Shown: positions 20,770 to 33,600, counted from the stretch's first letter. The stretch is DNA of 64,000 bases from Angiostrongylus vasorum (GCA_018806985.1 JADANN010000131.1:1-64000); one strand, 5' to 3'. Made by a program: numbers and translations. Notes: a model not told the origin generated them from the letters alone.

Positions 20770-21115
20770 TTTATACGATTCGTCTTCACGTCTACTGTAC
20801 GGATCCCAACAGTTCTCACACTCGATTCGTTTCCTCGCGTCCATCATCCACGATGGTCTACCAAATTTCACGTGTGGTTTAGTCTGGTGCTTCAGGATTT
20901 TTTCGTTTCATCTTGTCGTAAGTGTCGTAGAATTCTGGTCGAGCCGATTCTCACTGGAGTCCTGATATAGCTGGGCTAGAGTGTTCCCAGTTGGATTGCA
21001 GAGAGCGTTTTCTCCTCGGACAAGTCCGGTACCAATTTCACTATCCCTGGTCAATGAGAGGATTGGTGAGACCGGAGCGGGATCAAACCGACATCGTGCT
21101 CGTGATGATGGGCAT
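20770..21115 (-). repeat. SINE3 copy, antisense
   Basis: Complementary to the distal parts of the copies at 54.6-55.1 and 60.3-60.75 kb: GATTCGTTTCCTCGCGTCCA, GTCGTAGAATTCTGGTCGA, then the tRNA-like head complement (GGATCAAACCGACATCGTGC). It directly follows a SINE1. Confidence 0.6.
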
Positions 21116-21766
21116 CACTACCATTGTACTATTCGCACCTTCTCCTTTTTACTCCCACAATTTTGCATTTTCTTGTGTCCATTCCTCTTCTCTTTTGCTA
21201 CACGGATCTCGCTCATATGACAGATCTCGAGCCGGTCAGTGGCGAGGCTACGCGGCGCGTCCCCAAGAGGCGGATAGGGGGGGTTAATCGCAGACCAAAA
21301 GCGACCTTTGCTTCTCTGAGACGCATGTGGATCGAGGAGGTGGACTCCTTGTTTCTGTTGCGCCGATTTGGCACATACTTTCTGCATTTGCTAGGCATAT
21401 TCACGCATGCGTGTGTGGGTGCGTCGTCGCTTATGCGGATTGTATTCTACGAGTCATTTCGGCCAAAAGCCTGCAATCAAGAGACAGGGAAGTATATGGG
21501 AGGTGGTTACGAATCGCCTCCAACAAATAAGCTCCATGTCCACTCTGGGAGAGCCTGACAAGCTACCCGTGAGTATACCCAGCCCTCATGTTCAGAGCCG
21601 AGCAAGCTATACGTGGGTATCAAAATGCTAAACACAGTAAAAAAAAATGGGCCTTATTCCCTCAACCCCGAAAGAGCCACCATTTTCGCAGCGTTGGGTA
21701 GGACGAGAACGGAGAGACTGCTAAAATCTCAGGGCCAATGGAATCCCGCCTGGATCACGAAGAACT

Positions 21767-22440
21767 ATGGTGACGATCTGTACCTATAATGCACGTACGC
21801 TTGCATCCGAGTTCTCGATAGAAGACTTGCTCATGCAAGTAAGAAGTATAAGGTAGGACGTCATCGGCCTGGCCAATACGAGGCGACGCAACCCATTCAA
21901 CGTCGTCTATGACACCCAGAGAAGAACTGTTCCTTGGAACATGCAACAGTAGAGGAGTCGGCGGCGTGGGCGTTCTCGTCAACACGAGTTTGTCCACGGA
22001 CATCGATTCATTCGAACAGTTTACAACCTGAATCGGACGTTTACGATTAAAAAGATGTGGATCAATACCGGCTTTGACAATCTTCGTCGTTTACCCGCCA
22101 AGATTAAACTATGACGAAGAAGTCGAATAAATGGACTTGGAGAAGTTCTACAGAGAAGACCATACATTTCTCAAGGTCATCATTGGAGATTTTAGCGCCA
22201 AGATTGGACCAAAGAGAACGTCTGAAGAACGCCACATTGGGACCCATGGATTAGAATGGAACGAACAGGTGAGCGGCTGTCTGAGTTTATCATGGCGACC
22301 AAGACCATCCATGGTAACTGGCAATTCCAGAAGCCCCACACTCAACGCTGGATGTGGGAGTCTCCCAATGGAGAGTGCCAAAACGAAATAGACCACATCA
22401 TAGTAAATACAAGGTTATAGAAGTAAATAGAAGATAACCG
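21767..22440 (+). pseudogene. RTE endonuclease domain remnant
   Basis: AP-endonuclease-like (exonuclease-endonuclease-phosphatase) domain. CTYNARTLAS near 21785 is the N-terminal catalytic strand; DVIGLANTRRR near 21865 has an N where the catalytic E of TE is expected; GDFSAKIGP near 22185 keeps the D but has S in place of the usual [13 protein letters not shown] follows; the final EIDHIIVN keeps the DH pair. Frame breaks occur at about 21865, 21945, 22030-22130 and 22260. Confidence 0.8.
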
Positions 22441-22671
22441 ATGTCGCCGTTGTCTCAAAATTTTTCACGGGGTCAGACCACCGTCTTCTTCGTGCAAGAC
22501 TCTATTTCTCGCGGAAAGGAGAAAAAGCCGCTAAATTCAAAAAACCGAAGTCCCAGAACCACCACAAACTAGGACTTATTCAATTCATTAGTCGGTTGTT
22601 GGGAAGATGCTGTTGTCGACAACATCGACGAGGAATACGATCGGCTCATTCAACATCTCCACGTTAGCGCT

Positions 22672-24610
22672 ATGAAAGCTGATAGTTCGAAAGTCGCCAA
22701 GAGACGTCTGTCACCAGAAGCACTCGAGCTGATACGTCAGCGTGGAATCGCACGAGCTGCAGGCAACCGCGAACTAACGTCCGAACTTGCAAAACAATGC
22801 AGACAGGCGATAAAAGAAAATCTTAAAGGGAGAAGAGCAGCAGTAATGGTCGAAGCTGCAGAGGCCGGGAAAAGCATTCGCAAAGCGCACCAAAGCTTCG
22901 CCAATTACAAGACCAAGATGATTGCACTCCGACGCCCAGATGGAACAGTTATTGCGTCCAGAAAGGCAATGGAGAAAAATCATTCACGAATACTACTCAG
23001 ATCTCTTCGATAGCACGTCCACCTCACGTCATACGAAATAAAGGAGGATGGATATGTTGTACCACCGGTTCGCCCTCCCAAAATCCGACATGTCATTTCG
23101 TCGGTGAAAAATCGAACAGCACCAGGTCCGGAGAAGATAAGATCAGAACACCTGAAGAACCTTCCGCCTGTCCTCGTAAACACACTGGCTAGGCTCTTCA
23201 CACGTTACCTGTCTGAATGCAAGGTGCCTACTCAGTGGAAGACAAGCAAGACCGTGTTATTGTTCAAGAAGGGTGACCTACACGATACTGGCAACTATCG
23301 CCCAATCTGCCTGCTCTCTTTCGTCTACAAACCTTTCACTCCAGTCATCCTAAACAGGACTGACAGAACACTGGACGAAGAACAGCCATGTGAGGAAACA
23401 GGGGTTTCGAAAAGGATTTAGTACGATGGACCACATCCACACGATAATAAGGCTCATTGAAGTACCGCGAGAGTACAAAAAACCGCTATGTCTCACTTTC
23501 ATCGATTTACAGAAGGCCTTTGATTCAATTGAGATGGAAGCAGTCAATGAAGCCATGGACGAATCAGGGAGTCCCTCCTCAGTACATAAAGATTCTTGTT
23601 GAGCTGTACAAAAATTTCACAACCAAGATATCACCGTTCTACAACGATATTAACATTGACGTCAAAAGAGGAGTTAGGCAAGGCGATACCATCTCGCCAA
23701 AATTATTTACCGCCACCCTTCAGAACGTCACGCGAACACTGGAATGGGATAATATGGGGAGTGAAAATCGATGGTCGAAAGTTACATCATCTTCGCTTTG
23801 CTGATGACATCGTGCTTATAACACAGAACATTAGCCAAGCGGAACGTATGCTTGCCGACTTTGATAAAGCCTGTGGAAAGATTGGTCTTCGACTAAACCT
23901 CACAAAAACGATGTTCATGAGGAACGGATTGGTTTCGTATGCCCCATTCACGCTCAACGGAACGAATATCTCCGAATGCTCCAGTTATGTCTATCTAGGT
24001 CAGGAAATCAATATGATGAACGACTTAGCTCCAGAGCTGAGCAGAAAGAAACGAGCGGCTTGGGGAGCTTTCAAGAGCATCGAGGATGTAGTGAAGAGGA
24101 CAAAGAACACCCGACTCCGTGGCCACCTTTTCGACTCAACGATACTTCCTGCCCTAACGTATGCGTCAGAAACTAGTCGCTGCGTAAGCAGGATGAAAGA
24201 TCATTCAGCGTTATCGAACGCGCAGTCGGAAGGACGATGCTAGGGGTGTCCCGTTTCACACAAGGAATGGGATCCGAAGCTCCGACCTGCGTCAACGGTG
24301 AAAAAGTCAAAGGTGCCGTTCTCTACGCCAAACAGTCGAAGATAAGGTGTGCCGGACACGTAATGTGTATGAATGGCAACCGATCGACAAGAGCCGTTAG
24401 TTACTGGATTCCTCTGGATGTCAAACGTACTGCAGGAAGGCCACCGACCCGATGGTCAGAGTTCTTTACGAAAAGCCTAGAAGAGGAATATGATGCTCGA
24501 CAAGTCCCTAGAGCGAGCAGAACCCACTGGGCTACTCTTGCACGCGATAGAGAAAAAATGGAGGATTTACCGGCGCCGGCTCGAGTCACTCGACGATCAA
24601 CGGGACTACA
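22672..24610 (+). pseudogene. RTE reverse transcriptase remnant
   Basis: Connector from 22672 (ADSSKVAKRRLSPEALELI), RT fingers from 23104, then LTFIDLQKAFDSIEMEAV near 23490 (catalytic D), GVRQGDTISPKLFTATL (about 23670-23720) and the FADD box at 23797. The longest single open frame is 23596-24243, 215 codons; the next piece, in a different frame, runs from about 24237 (LGVSRFTQGMGSEAP) to near 24610. Shifts lie near 23000, 23390, 23560, 23755 and 24240. Confidence 0.85.
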
Positions 24611-25309
24611 GGTGATACAGGTGATTCCTCTCCGTAACATTTTTATTCATTTAGTCAAACGAAAACAATTCTACTCAATCTTTACGCCCCTCTCTTCTAT
24701 AGTGATACGTTTTTGATACGAATGCAGACTAACTCAGACGTCGGCATGAGTTGATATCCACTCGCACGTTGTGCCTAACTCAAGATGAACTTTATTAATT
24801 ACAATTGAAAATATTACAATCTAAAAAATATTCGTCTGCGAGCCAAAGGCTTTACCACGATCTAATTCTGATTTTCTAGAGCCCATCAGATGTGTTTTGT
24901 GCACTTTTTTATCCTGCGAGGGTCGTATTTCGAAAGCAAAAGGAAGTGAACAATCAATATTTTGTCCATTAGAAAACGATGGTGTTCCCCAATGTATTGT
25001 TCATATTTACGACTTCTGGAATTTTGTTTGGATTTTAGAACTTCAAACCGCGTTTCCATTCCTTTGGGGAATTTTAGTTCTAATCAGTTTTTAAACACGA
25101 ATCTTCTCTTTAGAGAACCGTACTTATTCCTAAATAGATAAAAATAAAGTCGCTTCCATGAGCGGATCACGTAACCAACTTCGTAGGCATTCTAGTTATC
25201 GAAAAAATTGTCAGCGCTTTGGGAAAAACCAGCTTCAGGCCCTAAGGGTTAATAATCGCTTATGTCTTCTTAACGACTCCATGAATATCACACATTAATG
25301 TTACCGTCT

Positions 25310-25720
25310 GGTCAGAAGTTCAGTTGATGTTTAAAGGAACGAGTGTGGCTGAATGCTTCACCTGAATAGGCAAGAAGTCAAGATGGTGTAGGATTTGACT
25401 TCAAAGTTGAACCAAAGATAACGAGCGTCCTGCAGAGCTCATAAAAGTATCGAGTATATAGTGAAAAAAGCTAAAAAAAAATCATCCGGCTCCACATCCG
25501 GGTCTTCGTCTTCGCCATTCTGCGTGCTTTAATTTAAGCGTTGGAAACCTGAACGCTGCTTTGAAGATGAAGAAATGATCAACATTGTAGAAAGTGTGAT
25601 TGAAGGCAAAAAAGCTGGCAGCATCCCGTATCACACCAGTGAAAGAGCGAATCCGAAGTTCCTGACTATACTGAAGATTAAGAGTCAGAGAGGTAGTCCC
25701 GTAGCCGAAATGTCGAAAAC
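25310..25720 (+). mobile_element. LINE C-terminal fragment, heavily decayed
   Basis: Plus-strand words match the RTE RT C-terminal region: TTAAAGGAACGAGTGTGGCT (AFTLNGTNIS-like), CAAGAAGTCAAGATGG, then RTE-like CATTGTAGAAAGTGTGATTG. Too mutated for an open frame. Confidence 0.55.
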
Positions 25721-25831
25721 CATGTAGTAATTCCGAGGACCGACTTTCTACTAGCCTCGTCATTGATCAGTAAATCGCTATTTTCCTTTTTGAGCAAACA
25801 CGAGGTTGTTATTATACTGTTTATTCATAAA

Positions 25832-25868
25832 CGCTGACGTTTCGGAGGACTTCGCCTTCTTCAGAGTC
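25832..25868 (-). ncRNA. Hammerhead-like core, partly degraded
   Basis: Minus strand: CTGAAGA fits CUGANGA, followed by a weakened stem II, GAAA, ACGTC and AGCG. Stem I has only two of four pairs. Confidence 0.55.
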
Positions 25869-26003
25869 TGGAAAGGTCAAGTTCACTGCAGTCTCGTCAA
25901 CCAGTCTCTTTCCAGCGCGATTGAAATCTAGGGTTTCGTAGTTCTTCTGTCGGGCTTATGGAGGTATTTGGCTGACTAGATTGCAGTCTACTTAACCACT
26001 CCA

Positions 26004-26040
26004 TGCTCTGAAGAAGGCGAAATCCGCCGAAACTTCAACT
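26004..26040 (+). ncRNA. Hammerhead-like core, stem III altered
   Basis: CTGAAGA (26008-26014), stem II GGCG/AAATC/CGCC and GAAA are intact. The following ACTTC replaces ACGTC and stem I is lost, so activity is unlikely. Confidence 0.55.
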
Positions 26041-26059
26041 TCTGTTAATAAAAAGTGTA

Positions 26060-26420
26060 ATCACAACATCGTACGGGCTTTTGAAGGAAAACAACGATTT
26101 ATTGTGGAAAAGAAGTTCGGTGGATGATCCATCTTCACGACACCTAGTGAAGAAGAGGCGTTAGCGACTGCTTCCCACGAGATGTCACGCACACAACAGG
26201 GAGACAGTGGATCCGGCAGGTTGTACTTTACTAAGGCCTTGGAAGAAAAGTAGGATGCTCTTTGTGTCCGTCCAGCTACCAAAACCGATTAGTCAACTCT
26301 GATACGTGGCAAGGGACGAATAGAAGACCTTTCTGACGTTCACTTCAGCCAGTTGACGATCAACTCGTTGGCAGTTGGTTACCACTTCTCTCACAGTTTC
26401 TAGGCGTTCATACTATGTGT
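26060..26420 (+). mobile_element. Possible LINE C-terminal fragment
   Basis: The plus strand has TTTACTAAGGCCTTGGAAGA followed by words like the RTE FFTKSLEE...DA segment (YFTKALEE, then DALCVRPA). Short similarity only. The minus-strand open frame of 73 codons across it is a shadow. Confidence 0.4.
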
Positions 26421-26964
26421 ACGATGAAGCCGTCCAATCACGTAGATTAGTTTCAAACCTCATTAACAAGCTTGTTTCTGTGCATTTTCATGGCTACTAA
26501 AAACTAGAATTAGGGCATTGTTTACAAAGATATTCTTTATTCTTCAAGCGTTGTGGAAGAGCTGCTTAGAAGTAGACCATTATGTGAGAAATCGCATATT
26601 ACTGCCATTCTTATGTACCCATCATATTATGTAGCATTAGTAGAAGTCATTCAACGCTAGTGTTCTACTTTTTTACAAACGGCAATTAAAAGAAATAGAT
26701 TCATTTGTGTAAGAAAAATCTGTCCATTCTGCCACACTTCGTCTTGGTCTGTTTCCCATAGCAAACCTGGCGGAGCTTTTTGTGCTTGGACATTTCCTAA
26801 ATTACTTCTTCAACTAGAGTTGGATTCCCTCCAGAAATCTTACCTATTTAACAAGTTCAATCCTCTTTCCTAATTTCGTATGGCCGCCACATGTAATCGA
26901 CGGAAGCGCAATGAATTGGAATCAATTCATGCCATCCGACAACTGTCCATAAAAGGAACAGAGA

Positions 26965-27280
26965 TTTCAGCAATGATCAATGCCTTAGGAATGCGCCAAG
27001 CACTCGAGTTCATCAAGAATCTTAAAGATCAATGTATGTATATTTGGCCCGTAGTATGAAGAAGATCCAACTCGATACGACAACAAAGGCCCCACATCGA
27101 GAAGACATTGATCTAAATCTTTAAGTGACTGTGGACCACTGACTCACAAGTCTGGCATCAATCCATCGACATTGGAAAGATTGGGGAGATAATTTACTAT
27201 GACACGGGACCGAACCAGTGACCATGTGTGTATTGCGTGATATCGATAACCATTTGCGATACATGCGCACTTCCTTCCCA
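26965..27280 (-). repeat. SINE1 copy, antisense, diverged
   Basis: Plus strand begins ATGATCAATGCCTTAGGAAT, has GTCTGGCATCAATCCATCGA in the middle and ends with GACCGAACCAGTGACCATG and the head complement. Confidence 0.6.
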
Positions 27281-28227
27281 TCTGTGAATAGAAGTGAACT
27301 CAGTTCGTCTTTCAAGTCTTGGTTATCAGTGAGTCGACCCACACATTCTGAGTCCGTTGGGACACAGTAATGCAATATTGCAATGAAATTCCCCCCAACT
27401 CTGCCGTATTTCTTCTCTATTTTTCTTCTCCTTTTGCAAATTCTGCCTAATCATAAGTGGTTGGGGTTTTCACCGTAATCCGAAGACGTTCAGATTCCAT
27501 CCATTCTGTTCTTATTGACTCAATCACTGCAGAGCATTCATGCGTAGTTAACAATAACTTGGTAATGAGATTGCTTTAGGAAATGTTTTATCTTCTTGTG
27601 ATGGGTAGAAAATATCTTTCCTTGGACGACGACTTATGCAACATCGGTTTTGATGAAGTTGTAGATTTGGTACAGAAAAGTACCCGAAATGAAATCTACG
27701 CATTAGAGAAACAGTCGACCTGAAAAATGCACTCAAACTGACGGATCTTGCACGAGATCTGCCAAGTTTGCGTTGAAATCAATGCATATTGTCACAAGAG
27801 CCGGTGCATGGCGATCGCCTTTCCGTATGACAAATCAGGTGGATTTTGTGCGTTTACAGTCGAAACAACGTCAATGGCGGGTACCCATTGAACAACGCGG
27901 CAGTATTTCCGGTGACCTGACAAGTTGTCCCACCTCTCCTGACCTTCCTACTCATTTCTTCTTGTTGGTAACCTGTTAAGGTTATTCATACTTGTAATTT
28001 ACTCGTAAACATTTCATGTTAGACAGGAATCATTGCAATCACTTCATTTTGGTTAGTTATCACTCCTTTCTCTACTCATTCCTTCCGCATTTGTCTGCTG
28101 ATACACTGGCATGGCGGTTGGTTCAGTTTTTTATTCGTATGTTTACAGTAATATATGTTACGTTAATTGAACATATGTCTACTTGTAATTTACTTTATGA
28201 CTTTCCACTTGATGTGTCACCTGGTAC

Positions 28228-28640
28228 TTACTTACTTACCTACTTACTTACTTGGATACTTGAATGGCCAGTCCTCACTAGTTGTAAGGGCCCCAGCAAG
28301 ATCTCCATCTTTTCGGAGTTTTGCTGGTTTATCCATTGCGGTTCCCTGGAGTCCCGAGGTCAACCTGGCCAAAGTTTGCTCCCAGGTCGTCACCACGTCA
28401 GGTTATCGCAGCCCTTGTGGATCAGAGAGAGATTTATCACCATGCGACTCTGATACCAAGACGGTGGTGGATCCTGGTATTGGTTTATTCTTAGCTGGGC
28501 TTCCTGATGGAAACGCTGGACTCCTCTTTAGCTTGGGAGGCCTTCCCTGGGGATGAATTCCGCCCATTGTACATCGCAGCCCGACACCCAGGAACGCCTC
28601 CCAGCCACGATGAGGAGGTAAAGCGTTGGGAGGTCACCTG
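28228..28640 (+). repeat. Repeat B, full-length copy, with ACTT tandem leader
   Basis: Preceded by a short ACTT tandem tract (28228-28262). The repeat runs from TTGAATGGCCAGTCC to CACGATGAGGAGGTAAAGCG, closely matching the 18.4 and 50.0 kb copies, plus orientation. Confidence 0.8.
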
Positions 28641-29197
28641 GTATTATTAGGAATTTGTTATGAGGTTATGTCGGCTAGCGAACATTTGAAAAACGGAAGA
28701 GATTTCCGCATTGACGATAACAGGCAGCGTTGTATTCGATGTTAAGATCCAGAATATTAACAACTTATAATAATTCTAAACTATTATATGACCTATATGT
28801 GGTCGACAGTTATCTGTCCATGAACATTCAATCACCTTCAGCTAAGTGGAAACTTCACCGATGAAAATACAGCCTTAAGTATCGAAATGGTAGGTCTTCG
28901 CTGTTCATTCATTCTTTCATTCCGCTTCCTATCGTCAGGACTCAGTAAAGCGGTCGGTCCTAACTGGATTTCGTACGATTACTATCCTTGTCAGGATCCG
29001 ACTTCCGTAAATCTATTTTTCATACGGGCGCCTAGTATGCTGTTATTAGAGTTTCTTCTCCAATCTTTGCCTTTGTTTTAATGTTCTGTTGAGTTTAAAA
29101 AAACTTGGGTTGGAGGATGAAGTTTCTTTTATGAGTATGCCATGTCTACAGTTCGTTAAATAACCCATTTATGGAAAAGTTATCTATTGTAAAGGGC

Positions 29198-29490
29198 GCG
29201 TGTGACACAGTAGTCGGAGGCGCCCTGCAATACACGTGGGATCGATTCCCGCGCCTCTGGCTACCAAGATCTCCATCTCTCCGGGTCGGCAAATTGGTAC
29301 CAGACTTGTCTGGGAGGATAACAGCACTGGCTCGGTACATCGGTAGGCCGCCGCGTGTCATTTTAAAAGTCAGATATGCATTCAATCACCTCCAAACGAT
29401 GCTTAGTGAAGTCGAATGCATGGCGCATGCCTAAAGGATAAATCATCGACGAGAGCTTTATCGCTTTATCTTTTTTTATCCTTTTATCTA
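29198..29490 (+). repeat. SINE1 copy, well preserved
   Basis: Head GTGTGACACAGTAGTCGGAG, B-box-like GGGATCGATTCCCGCGCC, the full body (CGGCAAATTGGTACCAGAC, GGTACATCGGTAGGCCG) and a TTTATCCTTTTATC tail. One of the best copies for building a consensus. Confidence 0.85.
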
Positions 29491-30044
29491 CTGTAGGCAT
29501 AAACGGATGTGTTAATCTATGTTGGAATTTAATACCTTACTTAAGATACTACCGACTACCGTTATAGTGTTTTATTTGGAACTTTCAATAACAATATAGT
29601 AACGAATTTAGCTTCAATTACAGTTCGAGCATGACCAAGTAGTAATACGATCCAGGGACTGCACACACACTGTTGCACAGCCTGATATCTTAATTGCAGG
29701 GACTATCAAGTACTTCCCAACTGGCAGTAGAGTATGAGAGGTCTTCCTGAGCACTAATTGAAAGATCTTATGAGGGATCTTACACTAGTAGCATTAACAA
29801 GAAACCTTAACTCCACTTTAGTACTTGTTCGAACTTAAGCTGTTCGAATGTCGTCAATTAAACTAATGTTCTGATTCTCATGAGAGATCCTCTGTGTGGT
29901 GAAGTCGAACTCTATGGGTTGGCTAGTTCAGCACAACGTCTTAACGTATGACGCTAGTTCAGTACAGAAACTGGTAACCAAGAAAAGTATAAAGTAACAA
30001 AAGTCCACATATAGAACTTGATTCATCTGTCAGTGAGCTTTATG

Positions 30045-30195
30045 CTAGTTGGATACTTGGATGGTCCGTCTCACTGTAGTTGTGTGGGACCCAGCACAAT
30101 CTCCACTTTCTTGGAGTTTTGCTGATTTAGCCATTGTGTCTCCCTGGAGTCCCGAGATCAGCCTGTTCAAAATCTGCCCTACAGCTTTATGTTAC
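30045..30195 (+). repeat. Repeat B, 5' fragment
   Basis: TTGGATACTTGGATGG, TGTGTGGGACCCAGCA and CCCTGGAGTCCCGAGATCAG match the first 150 bp of repeat B. The copy is cut off after CTGCCCTACAG. Confidence 0.75.
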
Positions 30196-30652
30196 GCACC
30201 ATATGTACCGATGGTTGCGAAATACTACGTATTCGCTTCGGTTTCGGTACGATTTATTTATTTTTTCTTTTTTACATCGCTTGCATGGGACTTACTAATA
30301 TAGCTGTTACATTTGTTATATTTCAAACTGTCTGTAGTGTAGGATAACAGTGTCGTTGAGCTCTGGTGCTCTACTAGTAATCTGCCGAGGTTTTGCGCAT
30401 CTCTTAGTGCCTGCGAGAGCCGTGCTGAAAACTTCCGAGAAGAATTTCCTTTCATTTTCTCTTCTTCTATGGAAAATATGATGTTCTTATGTTTCTTTTC
30501 ATATAAAAGGCATGTTTCAAGTAAATGAACAAGGTGTGATGTGTTAAAGTGTTTGATTTTTCAGAGATTCAGCTGGATTCTTTCATGCAGCAGTGTTCTG
30601 TTCTCTTTTACTTCAGTAATATAAGTAAAACATTGTATTGTGATATCTTTAG

Positions 30653-33600
30653 GACTCGGTGGAGTCGCCGATCGCTGTTTCCGGTGGTATGAACGAGGAC
30701 ATCGTTGTGTCAAAGTCCTCGTACGATGACTTTGCGAGTCCAACACCGTCGCGCAGTTTCGAAATCATTGTAGAGGATCGTTCTTTGTGGGTTTGCTTGA
30801 CTTCAAGTTTTATACATTTTGTTATGGCTTCTACGAATATGAAAAATTTCGGTGCTATTCCATCAAATGTACGTTATTTTGCCATGATACGCTTATTATA
30901 ATAGAGTGTGACACAGTGGTCGGGGGCGCCGTGCAATACACACGGGATCAATCGCCGTGCCCCTGGCCCACCAAGCTTCCATCACTCCGGGGTCGGCAGA
31001 TTGGTAGCAGACTTGTCTGGGAGGATAGCAGCATTATCTCGATACATCGGTAGGCCACCGTGAGTCACTGTAAAGGCAGATATGCATTCATTCACCTCTA
31101 AACAATCTCTAATGAAGTCGAATGCATGGCATATCCCTCTGGATTTGAGAGCCTTATTCGTCTTTATTTATGCTTATTATGACACCAGCTGAGTGTTAAA
31201 TGACGTTTGTAGAACTATCATTGTTTTAGAAAGTGCTGATTCTTGTGAGAGGCTTAGACCTTATTCAGTAGGATACTGGGAAGCTTGGAGTAATTATACT
31301 AGCCCTTTCCAATTATAAATTGCTACTACAACATGCTGTTATGTACCAGCACACTTTTAGAGGAAGTGGTAGGCGACGTGTCGCCAATAAATTCTGTTAG
31401 TTTTTAACCAGAATGAGAAAGTTCTTTACGAATTGGTCTCTTACAGTTTAAAAGAAGTGTGTTTGACTTCGTTCTCAGTTTAAACGGTAGCTGTTGTAGC
31501 TTTGTAAATGCTGGTTGGTTGGCAGAGCTGTCGCCGTTTTTCGCAGATTACTGCTTCGGCGAAAAGGGCCAGCGTTCAGTGATCATCGATGATATCACAC
31601 CGTCTGATATGCTGGAGTTCTTTCGCTGCATATTCTTCTGTCCCATGCGAAAACCAATTTCAGGTAACTTTTATTCTGTTGTAATGTTAAAAAGGCAAAT
31701 CCCTTGCCTATTGTTTAGGTATTGTTGTTGAGTCTAAGAGCGTTGCACTGTCGCATTTGGGTTAATTGGTTGGGTGGTGTTGAAGTTTTTCCCTATTCAT
31801 GTTTTTTCCCAGCTTTTAATTACTGTGCAACTATTTGTTTTGTTATTTTTGCTAATGAGCAGGAAAACTTGTGGCGCTGCTCTTGAATGTAGTTGACAGC
31901 GTGTCTTCTCATACATACATCTATCCTTTTACAACGAGCTGCTCTACGCATTTGTTCATTTTTCTCAGTATTTTGTACTTTGAGTGATAGTTTTAGTTAT
32001 GAATGTGTCTCTGATTTTGCGTGTTGCTTCTCGATTCGACATGAAACCAGTGCTGGCACGATGCGAACAATTTGTTGCCCGTTCGGCCAATACACTAGAT
32101 CGTGATCATCTATTTCAGGTATTTTATCTCCGAAAAATAATGGTGGATCTTGAAGTATTAGATTGATCCGAAATTAGTGTAGAACTTCAACCTACATTCT
32201 TTAAAATCGCATTAATCGAATTAAGTGTCAGTAGAATCAACATAGTTTTGCCTACAAGGAACAATTTTTCTATTCGGGTTGGACAGAACTCTGGAATTCA
32301 CGAGGCGATGAAGTCACTAAAGGCAGTTTTGACCTCGACGTTGTTTCCAAAGTGCTTCTCGCACAGAAGGTTTTTAGGATGCTTGAGGTAGTAGTTGATA
32401 GGAGAAACGTCTGGCAAGTGTGGTGGATGAGGGAGTTTCGTTGGACAGTTCGTTCAGCTTCTCCAACATTAGTGACACGAAGTGTTGCCAATTCATACGG
32501 CGTCTATTTGTCGAATTCTTTCGTGCGCTCAATTTTCTTTAAGTGCACTGAAACAGTTGAAATGTTTACATGAAGTTTTTCCGCAACTTTTCGAGCAGTT
32601 GTCTGTCTATTTTCTTCCACTGTGGCTTCATCGTCGTCGATGGGAGAAGGACGTCCGCGACCTTCGAGGTCAAATTGTCCAGGATGGAATTTTCCAACTC
32701 TACATCACCCTGTGGCTTCGTTAACAATTCCTAGGACCATACCACATTAGTGTTTGGAGCCGTTTGCTCTGCATTCAACCGAGTACGAACTCATAGAAGT
32801 AAATTTGATGATTTTGCTGTTTTGACATCTCAATTGCTGACCTGTTAAACTTGTCAAGCTTACAATTTCACTTATAGTTTAATTGTGCGGAGCAAAATTG
32901 CACAAATTGAACTTTGTAATGCTGTATAATAGTACAGCATTCAAAGAAAAAATTATTGTTGAAACATATACAAGAAAAAATAAAATCGCAAGCCTTGCCT
33001 TCTTTCCCGAACTACCTGATACAATATAAACGGAACGAAAAAGACATAAGGGAAGAATATGATACAATGAACATGTCATTCTGCCATTCACTGGTGTAAA
33101 ATCAGGAATGAAACGTATAGAGAAGACAGTAATCAACTGCATGACGTGAGGAAACGTCGTTCACGTTGAATCATGACTAATTTTAATGGTACTGATGTTT
33201 TGCAGTACAGGTACTACATATTTGCAGAAAGTGTACCATCATCTAGACTCGTATAGCTTGAAATGATAAAGTTATGACATCTTAATATTTTTGGTGTAGT
33301 GCTTGTAGATTCCATCGATATTGCATTATTATGGTTTAGGTGACCTGTGCTGTTTCACATTGTGACCCGAATAGTTCTACAATGAGTGTGCTGGTAGATA
33401 AACTTGCTTCAATCAAGGTGAGTTCGTGGTTGAGAAAGTTGGTTGAGGCTGAGAATCATTTAGTGGGGTGGGTTTTCTCTTTTTCAGAGTATTTTTTCAG
33501 ACACGTAGTCAAAATGTTTAAAAGTTGTGGAAATCGTTTAAGTTTCCGTGATTTGGGCTCAGTTTTTCACATTCTTTTCGTTTAGGCGTGTAGTGTTTTT

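Larger units (their letters stand above)
21220..24640 (+). mobile_element. RTE-clade non-LTR retrotransposon, near full length, decayed
   Basis: An AP-like endonuclease and reverse transcriptase in one lineage, as in RTE elements. A 5' region from about 21220 ([12 protein letters not shown]) precedes the endonuclease (about 21767-22440; TICTYNARTLAS, later [12 protein letters not shown] and EIDHIIVN in shifted frames). The RT region runs from 23104 (NRTAPGPEKIRSEHLKNLPP, then NYRPICLLSFVYK) to FADDIVLIT (catalytic DD at 23797-23808) and a C-terminal segment ending near 24610. The tail has the short near-repeat GTGATACAGGTGAT. At least five frame breaks and stops make it inactive. Confidence 0.9.
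25780..26060. mobile_element. Compact element with two inverted hammerhead-type ends
   Basis: Starts GAGCAAACACGAGGTTGTTA and ends near GTAATCACAACATCGT. It holds a hammerhead core on the minus strand at 25832-25868 and one on the plus strand at 26005-26038. Between them is only about 135 bp, including AAAGGTCAAGTTCACTGCAG, shared with the solo copies at 59.4 and 60.5 kb. It looks like a Penelope-like element reduced to its two inverted ends. Confidence 0.65.

Noticed and set aside
26881..27060. Short frame starting MAATCNRRKRNELES
   Set aside because: Its second half is the antisense SINE1 tail (ATCAATGCCTTAGGAATGCG), and no acceptor, donor or family match supports a gene.
28016..28556. Frames of 129 and 145 codons
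   Set aside because: They run across repeat B, whose other copies have stops and different frames.
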